Positions 19,699 through 30,113 are shown, counted from the first letter of the stretch. The stretch is DNA of 64,000 nt from Stappia sp. TSB10P1A (GCF_900185725.1 NZ_FYAU01000029.1:248001-312000), one strand, 5' to 3'. Translations and numbers: made by a program. The notes: generated by a model from the letters alone, not told the origin.

Positions 19699-22600
19699 GC
19701 ACCTTCGAGATCCCTCTCGCGACGCGCGAGAAACAGGCGCGGGCCGCCGACCCGCTGCGCTCGGCCTGGGTCAGCGCCAATGCCGGCTCGGGCAAGACCT
19801 TCGTGCTGGCGCGGCGGGTGATCCGCCTGCTGCTCGCCGGTACCGCGCCCTCGCGCATCCTCTGCCTGACCTTCACCAAGGCGGCGGCCTCCGAAATGGC
19901 GACCCGCGTCTTCGAGACGCTGGGCTCGTGGATCGCGCTGACCGACGAGGCGCTGGCGAAGGAACTGGAGGTCATCGAGGGACGGCGGCCGGATGCGCGC
20001 GGACTGGCGCGGGCGCGCCATCTCTTTGCCGTGGCGCTGGAGACGCCGGGCGGGCTGAAGATCCAGACGATCCACGCCTTCTGCGAGGCGATCCTGCACC
20101 AGTTCCCGCTGGAGGCGAATGTCGCCGGCCATTTCCAGGTGCTCGACGACCGGCAGGCGGCGGATCTTCTCGCCGGCGCCCGTTCGCGCGTGCTGGCGCT
20201 GGCCGAGCGCGAGCCGGAGAGCCGGCTGGGCCGGGCGCTGGTGCATCTGGTCTCCGAACTCCCCGACAAGACGGTGGAGACGGCGCTTGCCGACCTGATC
20301 GCCCGCCGCGACACGCTGCGCCGCTGGCTGCAGGATGCCGGCTCGCTGGAGGCGGCGCTGGCGCAACTCGCCGAGGCTTTCGGCCTTTCGGAAGGCGAGA
20401 CGCTCGCCGCTCTCGATGCGGCGCTTTGCGAGGAGGTCTCGATCTCGCCGCAGGAGGCACTGGCCTATGCCGAGGCGCTGGCGAGCGGCGGCGCGCGCGA
20501 CATCGAGCGGGCCGAGCGGCTGCGCATGGCGGCCCGGCTCGCCGGTACGCCGGGCGCGTGGTGGGAGGTCTGGCAGCGGGTCTTCCTCAACAAGGATCTG
20601 GCGCCGACCCAGTCGCTCGCCGGCAAGAAGGTGGAAGAGAATTTCCCGCAAGTTGTCGAGCGGCTTTACGCCGAGCAGGAGCGGCTGTTGGCGCTGCTCG
20701 AGCGGCGGCGGATCGTCTATGCGCTCGCCGGCACGGAGGCAGCGCTGCGGCTCGCCGATGCCATGCTCGACATCTACGAGGGCGAGAAGACCCGCCGCGG
20801 GCTGATGGATTTCGAGGACCTGATCGTGCGCACGGCAAGCCTCTTGTCGCGCGCGGATGCGGCGCTCTGGGTGCAGTACAAGCTCGACCAGGGGCTCGAT
20901 CATATCCTGGTCGACGAGGCGCAGGACACCAGCCCGCACCAGTGGCGGGTGGTGCAGGCGCTGGCCGAGGAGTTCTTCGCCGGCGCCTCGGCGAACCCGC
21001 GCACCCGCACGCTCTTTGCCGTCGGCGACGAGAAACAGTCGATCTATTCGTTCCAGGGCGCCGTGCCGGCCTATTTCGCCGACATGCGCCGCTACTTCGA
21101 GCGGCGGGCGAAGGAGGCCGAGGCGGCGTTCGAGCGGGTCGAGCTGACGCTCTCCTTCCGCTCGCGGCCCGATGTGCTCTCCGCCGTCGACACGGTGTTC
21201 GCGGAGGCCGACATGCATTCCGGCCTGTCGCGGGAGGCGGGCGCGCCGGTGCACGAGGCGGTGCGGCGCAACGATCCGGGCATGGTCGAGATCTGGCCGC
21301 CGGAAGAACCGGTGGCGCAGGAGGTGCCGGACGACTGGACCGCGCCGGTCGACCGCATCGGCGCGGGCAGCCCGATGCTGCGGCTGGCCGACCGGCTGGC
21401 GCGCTGCGTGCGCGGCTGGTGGACAAGCGGCGAGGCGGCGCCCGGCGACGTCCTGGTGCTGGTGCGCAAGCGCGGGCCCTTCGTCGATGCGCTGACACGG
21501 GCGCTGAAGCGCGAGGGCGTGCCGGTGGCCGGCAGCGACCGCTTGGTGCTCAACGACCATATCGCGGTCGAGGACCTGCTGGCGCTCGGCCGCTTCCTTT
21601 TGCTGCCCGAGGACGACCTGTCGCTCGCCTGCCTGCTGAAGAGCCCGCTGATCGGCCTCGACGATGAGGCGCTGTTCCGCCTCGCCCGCCCCGATGGGGC
21701 GAACCTTCGCTCCGGCACGCTGTGGCAGTCGCTGCGCCGGCAGGCGGAGGGCGATCCGGCGTTCGAGCGGGCGCGCGAGCGGATCGAGACCTGGCGCGCG
21801 CGCGCCGACTTCCTGCCGCCCTTCGAATTCTTCTCGCGCCTCATCGGCGCCGATGGCGGTCGCCGAGCCTTCCGCGCCCGCCTCGGCTCGGAGGTCGACG
21901 ACGTGCTCGACGAGTTCCTGGCGGTGACGCTGGCCTTCGAACAGACCGGGGTGCCGGGGCTGGAGGGCTTCCTCGCCTGGTTCGCGGCCGCGCCGACGGA
22001 AGTGAAGCGCGAGCTCAACGCGGCACGGGGCGTGGTGCGCATCATGACCGTGCACGGGGCGAAGGGGCTGGAGGCGCCGCTCGTCGTGCTGGTCGATGGC
22101 GGTGCCGCGCCGGTCAGCGCCCATCACGACCCGGTGTTCATCGAGCGAACACTGCCGGGCACTCTCGGCGAGGTCACCGGCCTTGTGTGGAACCCGGTCA
22201 AGGCCGAGCGCAGTCCCTGGCACGGCGAGCGGCTGGACGCCCTGCGCCAGGCGGCGGCCGACGAATATCGCCGCCTGCTCTATGTGGCGATGACGCGCGC
22301 CCGCGACCGGCTGGTGGTCTGCGGCTGGATGCCGGCGCGCGGCCAGTCGGACGAGTGCTGGCACGCGCTGGTGGCAAAAGCGCTGGAACCGGGCGCCCGC
22401 GACGGCGAGACGGGCGATGGCGGGGCCTGCCGCATCTGGCAGCGTCCGGGCACGACCGCGCCGGCGCCGCTGCTGGCGCGGGCCGGGGAAGCGGCGGCTG
22501 AGGAGGCGGGTTTGCCGCCGCCCGCCTGGCTGTTCGCCCCCGTCACGGCAATCGAGCGTCCGCGCCGCCTGCGCCCCTCCGAGGCCTTCGACGAGATGGA

Positions 22601-23192
22601 GGCGAAGGAGGGCACTGAGCCGGTGCCGGCGACCGACCGGCTGGCGGAAGCGCGGGCCGCGCCCGACTTCGCGCTGGAGCGCGGTCGCCACCTGCACAGA
22701 TTGCTGCAACTGCTGCCGGACCTGCCGCAGGCCGAGCGCCGTGCGGCAGGCGCGCGCTATCTCGCCCATGCCCTGACCCCGGTCTTTGCGCCGAGGGGAG
22801 AGCAGCTCTTGAGCGAAGCGCTCGGCGTGCTGGAGCATCCCGGCTTTGCCGCCGTGTTCTCGGGCGATGCCCGCGCCGAGGTGCCGCTCGCCGGCACGCT
22901 GCGCCTTGCCGACGGCTCGGCCTATGAGGTGTCGGGCCAGGTCGACCGGCTGCGCGTCGACGAGGACGCGGTGTGGATCCTCGATTTCAAGACCGACCGC
23001 CGGGTGCCGGGGGGGCCGCAGGAGATCGCCGAAGCCTATCTGGTGCAGCTTGCGGTCTATCGCCGGCTGGTCGCCGACATCTGGCCGGGCCGGGCGGTAC
23101 GCGCCGCGCTGGTCTATACGGCGGGGCCGAAGCTGGTGGAACTGCCGGGCGAGGCGATGGACGCGGCGGTGGCCGCGCTGGCGCCGGCATGA
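19695..23192 (+). CDS. addA: AddA, ATP-dependent helicase/nuclease subunit
   Basis: A 1,165-residue UvrD-type 3'-5' helicase fused to a C-terminal nuclease. Walker [10 protein letters not shown] is at residues 27-35, Walker B is in [12 protein letters not shown], and other helicase motifs include [26 protein letters not shown] and [11 protein letters not shown]. The C-terminal PD-(D/E)XK nuclease has [10 protein letters not shown] and QLAVYRRLV. The ATG at 19695 overlaps the addB stop; an earlier in-frame start at 19668 would overlap addB further and is less likely. With AddB it forms the resection enzyme for broken DNA, including foreign DNA ends. Confidence 0.96.
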   Translation: MSTFEIPLATREKQARAADPLRSAWVSANAGSGKTFVLARRVIRLLLAGTAPSRILCLTFTKAAASEMATRVFETLGSWIALTDEALAKELEVIEGRRPDARGLARARHLFAVALETPGGLKIQTIHAFCEAILHQFPLEANVAGHFQVLDDRQAADLLAGARSRVLALAEREPESRLGRALVHLVSELPDKTVETALADLIARRDTLRRWLQDAGSLEAALAQLAEAFGLSEGETLAALDAALCEEVSISPQEALAYAEALASGGARDIERAERLRMAARLAGTPGAWWEVWQRVFLNKDLAPTQSLAGKKVEENFPQVVERLYAEQERLLALLERRRIVYALAGTEAALRLADAMLDIYEGEKTRRGLMDFEDLIVRTASLLSRADAALWVQYKLDQGLDHILVDEAQDTSPHQWRVVQALAEEFFAGASANPRTRTLFAVGDEKQSIYSFQGAVPAYFADMRRYFERRAKEAEAAFERVELTLSFRSRPDVLSAVDTVFAEADMHSGLSREAGAPVHEAVRRNDPGMVEIWPPEEPVAQEVPDDWTAPVDRIGAGSPMLRLADRLARCVRGWWTSGEAAPGDVLVLVRKRGPFVDALTRALKREGVPVAGSDRLVLNDHIAVEDLLALGRFLLLPEDDLSLACLLKSPLIGLDDEALFRLARPDGANLRSGTLWQSLRRQAEGDPAFERARERIETWRARADFLPPFEFFSRLIGADGGRRAFRARLGSEVDDVLDEFLAVTLAFEQTGVPGLEGFLAWFAAAPTEVKRELNAARGVVRIMTVHGAKGLEAPLVVLVDGGAAPVSAHHDPVFIERTLPGTLGEVTGLVWNPVKAERSPWHGERLDALRQAAADEYRRLLYVAMTRARDRLVVCGWMPARGQSDECWHALVAKALEPGARDGETGDGGACRIWQRPGTTAPAPLLARAGEAAAEEAGLPPPAWLFAPVTAIERPRRLRPSEAFDEMEAKEGTEPVPATDRLAEARAAPDFALERGRHLHRLLQLLPDLPQAERRAAGARYLAHALTPVFAPRGEQLLSEALGVLEHPGFAAVFSGDARAEVPLAGTLRLADGSAYEVSGQVDRLRVDEDAVWILDFKTDRRVPGGPQEIAEAYLVQLAVYRRLVADIWPGRAVRAALVYTAGPKLVELPGEAMDAAVAALAPA

Positions 23193-23250
23193 GGGACGGC
23201 ATGAGGAACAGCGTCAGGGACAGCATCAGGGGGTGCGACCCAACGCTTGC

Positions 23251-23279
23251 TTGACGCGGGCGGGCCGCCTTCCTACGTT
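23251..23279 (+). promoter_or_regulatory. Promoter of trxA
   Basis: TTGACG at 23251-23256 and TACGTT at 23274-23279 with a 17-base spacer, fitting the housekeeping sigma consensus of alphaproteobacteria. It lies about 50 bases upstream of the trxA start, so thioredoxin has its own promoter rather than depending on addBA. Confidence 0.7.
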
Positions 23280-23331
23280 CGGGGCAACGAAAGGATGCGT
23301 CGCATCCGCGAGCTTTTGGAAAGGGCATGAA

Positions 23332-23652
23332 ATGGCCACTTCAGTCGTGACCGATGAGAGTTTCGAAGCCGACGTCCTGAAGGCGTCCGGCACCGTTGTC
23401 GTGGATTTCTGGGCCGAATGGTGCGGTCCGTGCAAGATGATCGCGCCGGCGCTTGAGGAAATCTCCGAGGAGATGAGCGGGCAGGTGAAGATCGCCAAGC
23501 TCAACATCGACGAGAACCAGAACATGGCGATGAAGTACGGGGTGCGCTCCATCCCGACGCTGATCCTGTTCAAGGACGGCCAGCCGGTTTCCACGCAGAT
23601 CGGTGCGGCGCCGAAGAACAAGCTGGCCGCCTGGATCCAGACCGCGATCTGA
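23332..23652 (+). CDS. trxA: Thioredoxin 1
   Basis: A 106-residue thioredoxin of standard length, reducing protein disulfides in the cytosol. The redox site WCGPC is at residues 30-34, the cis-Pro loop is in RSIPTLILF, and the family helix EEISEEM is present. The longer open frame starting at 22846 overlaps addA and is not real. The ATG at 23332 follows GGAAAGGG and fits the family start. It is preceded by its own promoter. Confidence 0.97.
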   Translation: MATSVVTDESFEADVLKASGTVVVDFWAEWCGPCKMIAPALEEISEEMSGQVKIAKLNIDENQNMAMKYGVRSIPTLILFKDGQPVSTQIGAAPKNKLAAWIQTAI

Positions 23653-23847
23653 CGCGTTCCGGTTCCGGACGGACCTCACCCGAATCACGCTGCTCCGGCC
23701 CGCCAGGTGTGGTGGACCGGAGCGGTGCGTCTTGCGTGGACCGCCCCGATCGGGCCGGCCCGCACCGCGTCGACCCTGACGCGCTGACCCTGGCGCACCG
23801 ACCCCGACGCACCGACCCTGAAGACGCCGAGCATTGCCGGGAAGACC

Positions 23848-24480
23848 ATGAACGACAGCAACGACAAGACCAATCTCAACCCCGAGGACGCCGCGACCGG
23901 CCACGAGGCCGAGAGCGGCGGCGAGGCGCAGGCCGGCCTCGATCCGACCGAGGCGCTGCTGGTGGAAAACGCCGAGCTGAAGGACCGCATGCTCCGCACC
24001 ATGGCGGAGATGGAGAACCTGCGCCGGCGCACGGAGAAGGAAATCCGCGACAGCAAGCAATATGCCGCCGCGAGCTTCGCGCGCGACATGCTGGGCGTCG
24101 GCGACAACCTGCGCCGGGCGCTGGAGGCGATCTCCGCGGACGCCCACGCGGCCGCCGACGAGGCCATGCGCGCCCTGATCGAGGGCGTCGAGATGACCGA
24201 GCGCGAGATGATCAACCAGCTCGAGAAGCACGGCGTGCGCCGCATCGACCCGGCCGGCGAGAAGTTCGACCCGAATTTCCACCAGGCGATGTTCGAGGTG
24301 CCCAACACCGAGGTGCCGAACAACACGGTGGTGCAGGTGATGCAGTCCGGCTACGTCATCGGCGACCGGGTGCTGCGTCCCGCCCTTGTCGGCGTGTCGA
24401 AGGGCGGGCCGAAGGAGCGCAAGCCGGAGGGCGAGGCGCCCCTGGCCGAGCCCGGCTCGACGGTCGACCGCACCGCCTGA
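23848..24480 (+). CDS. grpE: Nucleotide exchange factor GrpE
   Basis: Co-chaperone that releases ADP from DnaK. The 210-residue protein has an acidic, disordered N-terminus (about 35 residues), a long coiled-coil helix ([22 protein letters not shown]) and the GrpE beta-domain with [13 protein letters not shown] and [19 protein letters not shown]. The alanine/glycine-rich tail is normal. In many Hyphomicrobiales it follows hrcA; here the upstream neighbour is trxA, with a 195-base gap containing short GACCCTG/GCACCGACCC repeats. No heat-shock promoter or CIRCE element is recognised. A strong terminator follows. Confidence 0.96.
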   Translation: MNDSNDKTNLNPEDAATGHEAESGGEAQAGLDPTEALLVENAELKDRMLRTMAEMENLRRRTEKEIRDSKQYAAASFARDMLGVGDNLRRALEAISADAHAAADEAMRALIEGVEMTEREMINQLEKHGVRRIDPAGEKFDPNFHQAMFEVPNTEVPNNTVVQVMQSGYVIGDRVLRPALVGVSKGGPKERKPEGEAPLAEPGSTVDRTA

Positions 24481-24530
24481 GGACAATTCTCCGGGCGTCG
24501 TACGAGACCCGGCCTCACGCTTTACGAGAA

Positions 24531-24557
24531 AGGCGCGCCCCAGAGCGCGCCTTTTTG
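24531..24557 (+). terminator. Rho-independent terminator of grpE
   Basis: An 8-bp perfect stem (AGGCGCGC at 24531-24538 with its complement at 24545-24552), a six-base loop, then TTTTTG. It sits 50 bases after the grpE stop. Confidence 0.88.
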
Positions 24558-24564
24558 CTTTTGT

Positions 24565-24602
24565 CCGCCAGCGTCGACCGCCAGCGTCGACCGCCAGCGT
24601 CA
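24565..24602 (+). repeat. 13-bp tandem repeat, three copies
   Basis: CCGCCAGCGTCGA occurs three times in a row, the last copy ending in a one-base variant. The array reaches the stop codon of the convergent ketoacyl synthase gene at 24600. Confidence 0.85.
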
Positions 24603-25868
24603 GTCGAAGCGGCTGAAGACCAGCGCGGCGTTCACCCCGCCGAAGCCGAAGGCGTTGGAGAGGACATGGTCGACCGGCGCCGACCGGGCACCTTGCGAAA
24701 TCAGGTCGAACCCTTCGGCCTCCGCCATCGGGCGGGCGATGTTCAGGCTGGGCGGCAGGGTCCGGTCGCGGATCGCCAGGATCGAGAACACCGCCTCGAT
24801 GGCCCCCGCGGCCCCCAGCATGTGACCCGTTGCCGACTTGGTGGAGCTGATCGGCACGCGGCCGCGCGCAACGCCAAGGACCCGCTCCAGGGCGGCCAGC
24901 TCCGCCGCATCGCCGACGGGCGTCGAGGTGGCATGGGCGTTGACATAGCCGATATCCGCGGCCTCAAGTCCGGCCATCGCGATGGCGATCTCCATGGCGC
25001 GGGCGGCCTCGCGGCCGTCCGGCCAGCCGGCCGTGACATGGTGGGCGTCCGTGGTGGTGCCGTAGCCGGACAGGACCGCCAGAGGCCGGGCGCCGCGGCG
25101 CTCGGCATGGTCGAGCCGCTCGATGACCAGCATCGCCGCGCCTTCCGACAGGATGAAGCCGTCATGGTCCGCGTCGAAGGGGCGGGAGGCGCGCTGCGGG
25201 GCGTCATTGTAGCCGAAGGAGAGCGCCTTGGCCGCCGTGAAGCCGCCGATGGCGACCGGATCGACGCAGCCTTCCGCGCCGCCGCACAGCGCGATATCGG
25301 CCTCGCCCGAACGGATCAGGCGCATGGCATCGCCGATGGCCTGGGCCGAGGCGGCGCAGGCCGTGGTGGGAGACCCGGCCGGCCCGTTGAAACCGAAGCG
25401 GATCGACACCTGGCCCGCCGCGAGATTGGGCAGGAACGAGGGAACGACGAAGGGGGAAAGCCGGCGGGGGCCTTCGGTGCGGACCAGTTCGCTTGCCGCG
25501 GTGATCGCCGGAACGCCGCCGACCCCGGTGCCGATCTGGGTCGCGGTACGCGCCCGCTGTCCGGGATCCTCCGGGTGCCAGCCGGCCTGGTCCAGCGCCT
25601 CGATGGCCGCGGCCATGGCATACTGGATGAACAGGTCGTTCCGCCGCCGGTCGCGGGCGTCCATGCTGCGCTCGGGGTCGAAGCCGTCCGCGTCGTCCGC
25701 GATGGAGGGAACCAGCCCGGCGATCCCGCATTTCCAGCCGGTCGTGTCGAAGCGGGTGTTGGCGACGATGCCGCTCTCACCGGCGATCAGCCGCCGCCAG
25801 TTGGCCTCGATGCCGGCACCCAGCGGCGACACCGCTCCCAGACCCGTGACGACGATGGGAACTGACAT
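24600..25868 (-). CDS. Beta-ketoacyl-ACP synthase II family protein (FabF-like)
   Basis: A 422-residue condensing enzyme that extends acyl chains from malonyl-ACP. The catalytic triad is visible: Cys171 in TACAASAQA, His in VNAHATSTP, and His in ATGHMLGAAG, plus the C-terminal NAFGFGGVNAAL. The start at 25868 is fixed by AAGGAGGC just upstream; the open frame runs 19 codons further without support. The gene is isolated from the usual acpP/fabG cluster and sits directly downstream of a MarR regulator, so it is probably a second, regulated KAS (for example for unusual fatty acids) rather than housekeeping fabF. That role is inference. Confidence 0.9.
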   Translation of the reverse strand: MSVPIVVTGLGAVSPLGAGIEANWRRLIAGESGIVANTRFDTTGWKCGIAGLVPSIADDADGFDPERSMDARDRRRNDLFIQYAMAAAIEALDQAGWHPEDPGQRARTATQIGTGVGGVPAITAASELVRTEGPRRLSPFVVPSFLPNLAAGQVSIRFGFNGPAGSPTTACAASAQAIGDAMRLIRSGEADIALCGGAEGCVDPVAIGGFTAAKALSFGYNDAPQRASRPFDADHDGFILSEGAAMLVIERLDHAERRGARPLAVLSGYGTTTDAHHVTAGWPDGREAARAMEIAIAMAGLEAADIGYVNAHATSTPVGDAAELAALERVLGVARGRVPISSTKSATGHMLGAAGAIEAVFSILAIRDRTLPPSLNIARPMAEAEGFDLISQGARSAPVDHVLSNAFGFGGVNAALVFSRFD

Positions 25869-25884
25869 GCAAGCCTCCTTGGTA

Positions 25885-25912
25885 AGGGTTGCACTGTGCA
25901 TATACACATAAG
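25885..25912 (-). promoter_or_regulatory. Candidate MarR operator/promoter before the ketoacyl synthase gene
   Basis: Between the MarR gene and the KAS gene lies the palindrome TGCAC-T-GTGCA (25890-25900), directly next to an AT-rich stretch (TATACACATAA) that could be a -10 region read on the minus strand. Its position and symmetry suit autoregulation by the adjacent MarR protein. No experimental or comparative support is available here. Confidence 0.35.
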
Positions 25913-25941
25913 AAGGCGAGCACAAGGGGCCGATCCGGCTT

Positions 25942-26364
25942 TCACGGCGCCGCCAGCCGCCGGGCGACGCTGAGATAGATCGCTGCCTCCTCCTCCGTGA
26001 TGTCCTTCATCACCGACGCATAGGCGCCGGGCCACTCCTCCAGGATCGGATTGAGAACGGCATCGCCTTCCGGCGTCAGCTCGCAGACGCGCTGGTTTCC
26101 GGGCAGGCCGGCAACGCGCCGGACCAGCCCTTTCTTCGCAAGGAGGTCGAGATTGCGCGTCAGGCTGGTCCGCTCGAGGGCGATGCGCTCGGCAAGCGCC
26201 ATGATCGGCTGTCCGGGCAGGAAGCGGATCGCCGACAGAAGGAAGAACTGCTGGACGGTGACCCCGTGGGGCTTGAGCCTGGCGTCCCAGCGCTTGAGCA
26301 GCGCCCGCGAGGTCGCCACGGTGTTCATGATCAGGCAATCGGCAAGGGCTTTGGGCAGGGTCAT
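25942..26364 (-). CDS. MarR family transcriptional regulator
   Basis: A 140-residue winged-helix dimer repressor. The core helix-turn-helix is ALAERIALERTSLTRNLDLLAKKGLV, followed by the wing (RRVAGLPGNQRVCELTPEG) and a C-terminal dimerisation helix. MarR proteins usually respond to small aromatic or lipid-like ligands and control neighbouring genes. Here the ketoacyl synthase gene starts 73 bases downstream on the same strand, with a short palindrome in between, so control of fatty-acid-related synthesis is likely but unproven. Confidence 0.9.
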   Translation of the reverse strand: MTLPKALADCLIMNTVATSRALLKRWDARLKPHGVTVQQFFLLSAIRFLPGQPIMALAERIALERTSLTRNLDLLAKKGLVRRVAGLPGNQRVCELTPEGDAVLNPILEEWPGAYASVMKDITEEEAAIYLSVARRLAAP

Positions 26365-26511
26365 GCCGTCATTGGAAAGCTGCGCCTTGCGAAGTCAAGA
26401 CCTTGGCGCAGCGCAAGGGCCGATGTCCGGCCCGTCGCCACACGGGGACAGCGGGCGAGCGCCCCATTTCGGTCATTGCGGATGCGCGGGATTACGGCCT
26501 AGCATCGCCGC

Positions 26512-27132
26512 ATGGCGACCATGCTCCAGATTCTCGACTTTCTCGGCGTTGCCGTCTTCGCGGTGACGGGGGCCATCGTCGCCTCGCGCCTGCGGCTCGA
26601 TTGCCTCGCCTTCGTCTTCTTCGCCGTCTTCACCGGGGTCGGCGGCGGCACGCTGCGCGACCTGCTGCTCGACGCACCGGTGTTCTGGGTCGAGAACGAG
26701 ATCTATCTCGTCGTCTGCATCGCCATCGGCGCGCTGATGTGGTTCGTCATTCCGCCCGTGGAGCGGCTGAGCAAGCCGCTGCGCTGGGTCGATGCCATGG
26801 GCCTTGCGGCCTATTCGGTGATGGGGGCGGCGAAGACGCTGTCGCTCGGCCACCCGCCGACGGTGGCCGTGCTGATGGGGGTGGCGACCGCGACCTTCGG
26901 CGGCATCATCCGCGACACCATCGCCGGGCAGCCTTCGGCGCTGCTCAAGCCGGAACTCTATCTCACCCCGGCCTTTGTCGGCGCGGGCGTCTATGTCGGC
27001 CTGTTTTCCTTCGGGGTCGAGGCCTGGCCGGCGGCGATTGCCGGCGTGGCCGTCGCGTTCTTCCTGCGCGGCGGGGCGATCCTCAAGGGCTGGCATCTGC
27101 CCGGCTACGCGCCGCCGCGGGACGAGTCCTGA
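26512..27132 (+). CDS. Trimeric intracellular cation (TRIC) channel family protein
   Basis: A 206-residue inner-membrane protein with two repeats of three hydrophobic helices (old name UPF0126), about seven segments in all. The paired glycine-rich motifs FTGVGGGTLRDLLLD and VATATFGGIIRDTIAG are diagnostic. Prokaryotic members are K+-permeable channels; one Vibrio relative was linked to glycine uptake. The physiological role here is unknown. The gene stands alone between a divergently placed MarR gene and a convergent LapA-like gene. Confidence 0.9.
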   Translation: MATMLQILDFLGVAVFAVTGAIVASRLRLDCLAFVFFAVFTGVGGGTLRDLLLDAPVFWVENEIYLVVCIAIGALMWFVIPPVERLSKPLRWVDAMGLAAYSVMGAAKTLSLGHPPTVAVLMGVATATFGGIIRDTIAGQPSALLKPELYLTPAFVGAGVYVGLFSFGVEAWPAAIAGVAVAFFLRGGAILKGWHLPGYAPPRDES

Positions 27133-27174
27133 ACGACACGGCCCGGCTCGCTGAACCGTCGGACGCTGGACCGA

Positions 27175-27531
27175 TCAGGCGGCGCTGCGCGAGGCGATCG
27201 CCTTGCCGCCGCCAGCCTGTTTCTGCCCCTGTTGCTGAACGGCCTTCAGCCGGTCGGCCTCCGAGTGCCAGAGGTCGGCTTCCCGCCGCTTGACGCGGGC
27301 CTCCTTGCGCCACTTGCCCTGCGCCGCCCAGGAGGCGACCCCGCCGATGAACACGCCGAAGGCGACCGCGGCGAACAGGATCCAGAACAGCGGCGCGTCG
27401 ACGCTGAGCGCCGGATCGGCCCGGTTGAACGGGTCGAGCGACAGGGTCACGACATGCCGGTTGGCGACCGCGAGGGCAATCAGCACGATGGCGATCGGCA
27501 CCAGCACCAGGTTCTTCAGAAAGCGCGTCAA
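27175..27531 (-). CDS. LapA/DUF1049-type membrane protein
   Basis: A 118-residue inner-membrane protein. Two hydrophobic helices (VLVPIAIVLIALAVANR and LFWILFAAVAFGVFIGGV) are followed by a basic, probably cytoplasmic, helical tail. This is the arrangement of LapA/YciS (DUF1049), which in enterobacteria helps regulate LPS assembly with LapB. The start is TTG at 27531 with AGGAG 7 bases upstream; no ATG is available before the first helix. It lies downstream of ihfB, the usual neighbour, and is probably the last gene of the sppA-ihfB-lapA unit. Confidence 0.85.
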   Translation of the reverse strand: MTRFLKNLVLVPIAIVLIALAVANRHVVTLSLDPFNRADPALSVDAPLFWILFAAVAFGVFIGGVASWAAQGKWRKEARVKRREADLWHSEADRLKAVQQQGQKQAGGGKAIASRSAA

Positions 27532-27550
27532 TTCCTGTCTCCTGTACGGC

Positions 27551-27582
27551 CAGTCTCCTGAAGGGTCAGTCTCCTGAAGGGT
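27551..27582 (-). repeat. 16-bp perfect tandem duplication
   Basis: CAGTCTCCTGAAGGGT occurs twice head to tail (27551-27566, 27567-27582), just upstream of the LapA-like gene and close to its ribosome site. Confidence 0.9.
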
Positions 27583-27695
27583 CAGGCTCCCTGCGGGACG
27601 CTCCGCGCGGCCGGACGGGCGCGGGCTCGATCTCCGCTGCGCCTGCGCCCCTCTTCCGGCACCCTCTTCCGGTCTCGCGACCCGGTCGGGCGATC

Positions 27696-28007
27696 TCAGT
27701 CGTCGTCGTCCGGATCTTCCGAGCCGTCGCCGTCGTTGAGTCGCTCGCGCATCTCCTTGCCGGTCTTGAAGAAGGGCACGTATTTCTCTTCCACCTCGAC
27801 CTTCTGGCCCGTGCGCGGGTTGCGCCCGGTCCGGGCCGGGCGGTTCTTCACCGAGAAGGCGCCGAAGCCCCGAAGCTCGACCCGGTTGCCGTTGCGCAGG
27901 GCATCGGTGATCTCGTCGAGGATCGCGTTGACGATGTTCTCAACGTCCCGCTGGTAAAGATGCGGATTCTGTTCGGCGATCCGCTGCACCAGTTCCGACT
28001 TGATCAT
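27696..28007 (-). CDS. ihfB: Integration host factor subunit beta
   Basis: A 103-residue DNA-bending protein of the HU/IHF family, partner of IhfA in nucleoid structure, site-specific recombination and sigma-54 promoters. Typical features are [18 protein letters not shown] at the start, the beta-arm [20 protein letters not shown], and an acidic tail. The start at 28007 overlaps the sppA stop by 4 bases (ATGA), showing translational coupling; the open frame upstream lies inside sppA. IHF commonly assists mobile-element recombination of the kind seen further right. Confidence 0.96.
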   Translation of the reverse strand: MIKSELVQRIAEQNPHLYQRDVENIVNAILDEITDALRNGNRVELRGFGAFSVKNRPARTGRNPRTGQKVEVEEKYVPFFKTGKEMRERLNDGDGSEDPDDDD

Positions 28008-29011
28008 TCGCGTCCCCCTGTTCGGTCGAGACTTTCCGCCGCGTTGCGAGCCTGCCAAACGGATACAAGACCGTCAAGCGCAAGGCCTTCGGGAAGGATA
28101 GCCCCGGTCGCCTCGACCGCCTGCAGCGCGCCGCTGGCGACCCCGGCGCCGAACCAGTGGGCCACCTGGCCGAGCAGCGGCAGCCCGCGCTCGCTCTCGC
28201 GTTTCACGCGCCAGGTCACGACCGGCAGCGAGGCGGCGACGCCGCGTTCGCTCTCCAGCCATTTGCGGCTGGTTTCCTCGCCGCCGACTGCGTCGATTAG
28301 TCCGAGCCGCCGGGCGGTGTCGCCGGAATAGACGCCGCCCTGCGCGACGGCGCGCACGGCCTCCTCGTCCATCCCGCGCCGCTCCGCCACCCGGGCGACG
28401 AACCATTCGTAGCTGTCGTCGATCAGCGCCTGCAGGTTGTCGCGCGCGGCCTGCGGCGGCTCGGAATGGAAATTCGGCTCCGCCTTGAGCGGCCCGGAGC
28501 GGACCACGTCGAACTTGACGCCGAGCGTGTCGAGCAGCCCGCCGAAATTGCCGTATTGGATATAGACGCCGATGGAGCCGGTGATCGAGGTGTGGCGGGC
28601 GACGATGTGATCGGTGGCGATGGCGGTCATGTAGCCGGCCGAGGCGGCCAGCGTGCCGATCTGCGCGACCACCGGCTTCTTCTCGGCGAGTTCGCGCAGG
28701 GCCAGATACAGCGTCTCGCCGCCGACCGTGGTGCCGCCGGGCGAGTTCAGCTCGACGATCACCGCCTTCACCCGGGCGTTGTCGGCAAGATCGCGGATCA
28801 GCTTGGCCCGGTCGCTGTCGTCGACGATGAGGCCGCTGACCTGCAGCCGGGCGACATGGTCGGCGCGCCGCGACAGCGAATCGAAGCTGCCGCTCCAGGC
28901 GAGCAGTCCGCCGATCGCGACGATCGCCAGCAGAAAGGCGAACACGCGCCAGAAAACCACCTTCCGGCGCAACCGTCGCCGGTCGACGAGGGCATCCGCA
29001 TCAAGGGCCAT
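28004..29011 (-). CDS. sppA: Signal peptide peptidase SppA
   Basis: A 335-residue membrane-anchored serine protease that degrades cleaved signal peptides. A basic N-terminus precedes one membrane helix (about residues 19-40). The S49 peptidase domain has the nucleophile Ser124 in LAASAGYM and the general-base Lys176 in SGPLKAEP, the Ser-Lys dyad of the short SppA form. [14 protein letters not shown] is the family's substrate-binding motif. It is first in an operon with ihfB and the LapA-like gene and is divergent from panB. Confidence 0.94.
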   Translation of the reverse strand: MALDADALVDRRRLRRKVVFWRVFAFLLAIVAIGGLLAWSGSFDSLSRRADHVARLQVSGLIVDDSDRAKLIRDLADNARVKAVIVELNSPGGTTVGGETLYLALRELAEKKPVVAQIGTLAASAGYMTAIATDHIVARHTSITGSIGVYIQYGNFGGLLDTLGVKFDVVRSGPLKAEPNFHSEPPQAARDNLQALIDDSYEWFVARVAERRGMDEEAVRAVAQGGVYSGDTARRLGLIDAVGGEETSRKWLESERGVAASLPVVTWRVKRESERGLPLLGQVAHWFGAGVASGALQAVEATGAILPEGLALDGLVSVWQARNAAESLDRTGGRE

Positions 29012-29210
29012 GGGCCGAACCTCTCCGTTGTCTCCCTGGGGAGCGGCCTATCGCTACATGGCCGTGCCCCGGTTGAAAAGCCCGAACTGCGCGACATGGT
29101 TGGCCGGCGCGCGCCCCGCGGGCTTGCCTGGCCCCGCGCCCTCTGGCAGTTAGGCGCGGGTCAGCCTTTGCTGCAGTGCAGGATAACAGGTTCGGGAGGG
29201 ACAGAGAACC

Positions 29211-30017
29211 ATGGCGCAAATCACCCTTAACACGCTCGATGCGCGCAAGGGCGAGGGCCGGCGCTTCGCGATGGTCACCGCCTATGACGCGAGCTTCGCC
29301 GCCGCCGCCGCGCGCGCCGGCCTCGAGACGCTGCTCGTCGGCGACAGTCTCGGCATGGTGGTGCAGGGGCGCGGCTCGACGGTCCCCGTCACCATGGACG
29401 ACATGGCCTATCACACGGCCTGCGTGCGCCGCGGAACCGAGGCCGGCGAGCACCGCCCGCTGATTGTCGCCGACATGCCCTTCGGCGCGGCCAACGCGCC
29501 CGACCAGGCCGCCACCAACGCGGCGCGGCTGATGCAGGCCGGCGCCAATGTGGTGAAGATCGAGGGCGGCGCCTGGGTCGCCGGCACGGTCCGCCACCTT
29601 GCCGAGCGCGGCATGCCGGTCTGCGCCCATCTCGGCCTGACGCCGCAGACGGCCGACATGCTGGGCGGCTACCGCCTGCAGGGCCGCGACGAGGCGGCCG
29701 CCGCCCGCATCCGCGAGGAGGCCCGCCTGCTGGAGGCGGCCGGCGCCCGCCTGCTGCTGCTCGAATGCGTGCCGGACGCGCTCGGGCGGGCGGTGAGCGA
29801 GGCGGCAAAGGTGCCGGTGATCGGCATCGGCGCGGGACCTGCGACCGATGCGCAGGTTCTCGTCCTGCACGACATGCTCGGCCTCGGCGAGGGCCGCAAG
29901 GCGCGTTTCGTGAAGGACTATCTCGCGGGTCGCGGCAGCATCGTCGAGGCGCTGCGCGCCTTCGGCGAGGAGGTGCGCTCCGGCGCCTATCCCGCGCCCG
30001 AGCATTGCTACGGCTGA
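29211..30017 (+). CDS. panB: 3-methyl-2-oxobutanoate hydroxymethyltransferase
   Basis: First step of pantothenate synthesis: adds a hydroxymethyl group from methylene-tetrahydrofolate to 2-oxoisovalerate, giving ketopantoate. The 268-residue TIM-barrel enzyme has VGDSLGMVVQG (metal-binding Asp), ADMPFG, the catalytic Glu in KIEGG and AHLGLTPQ. Length and start are normal. panC does not follow; the next gene is a DUF488 protein on the same strand, 96 bases on. The divergent promoter region with sppA is 29012-29210. Confidence 0.97.
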   Translation: MAQITLNTLDARKGEGRRFAMVTAYDASFAAAAARAGLETLLVGDSLGMVVQGRGSTVPVTMDDMAYHTACVRRGTEAGEHRPLIVADMPFGAANAPDQAATNAARLMQAGANVVKIEGGAWVAGTVRHLAERGMPVCAHLGLTPQTADMLGGYRLQGRDEAAAARIREEARLLEAAGARLLLLECVPDALGRAVSEAAKVPVIGIGAGPATDAQVLVLHDMLGLGEGRKARFVKDYLAGRGSIVEALRAFGEEVRSGAYPAPEHCYG

Positions 30018-30113
30018 TCTCCTCCGGCACTGCCGGGAGGCCTCTCTTTTCGATCTTCCGGGGTCGGGGCAGGGCGTGGCATTCTCGCGCGGGTCACGGC
30101 AAGGGAGCGAAAG

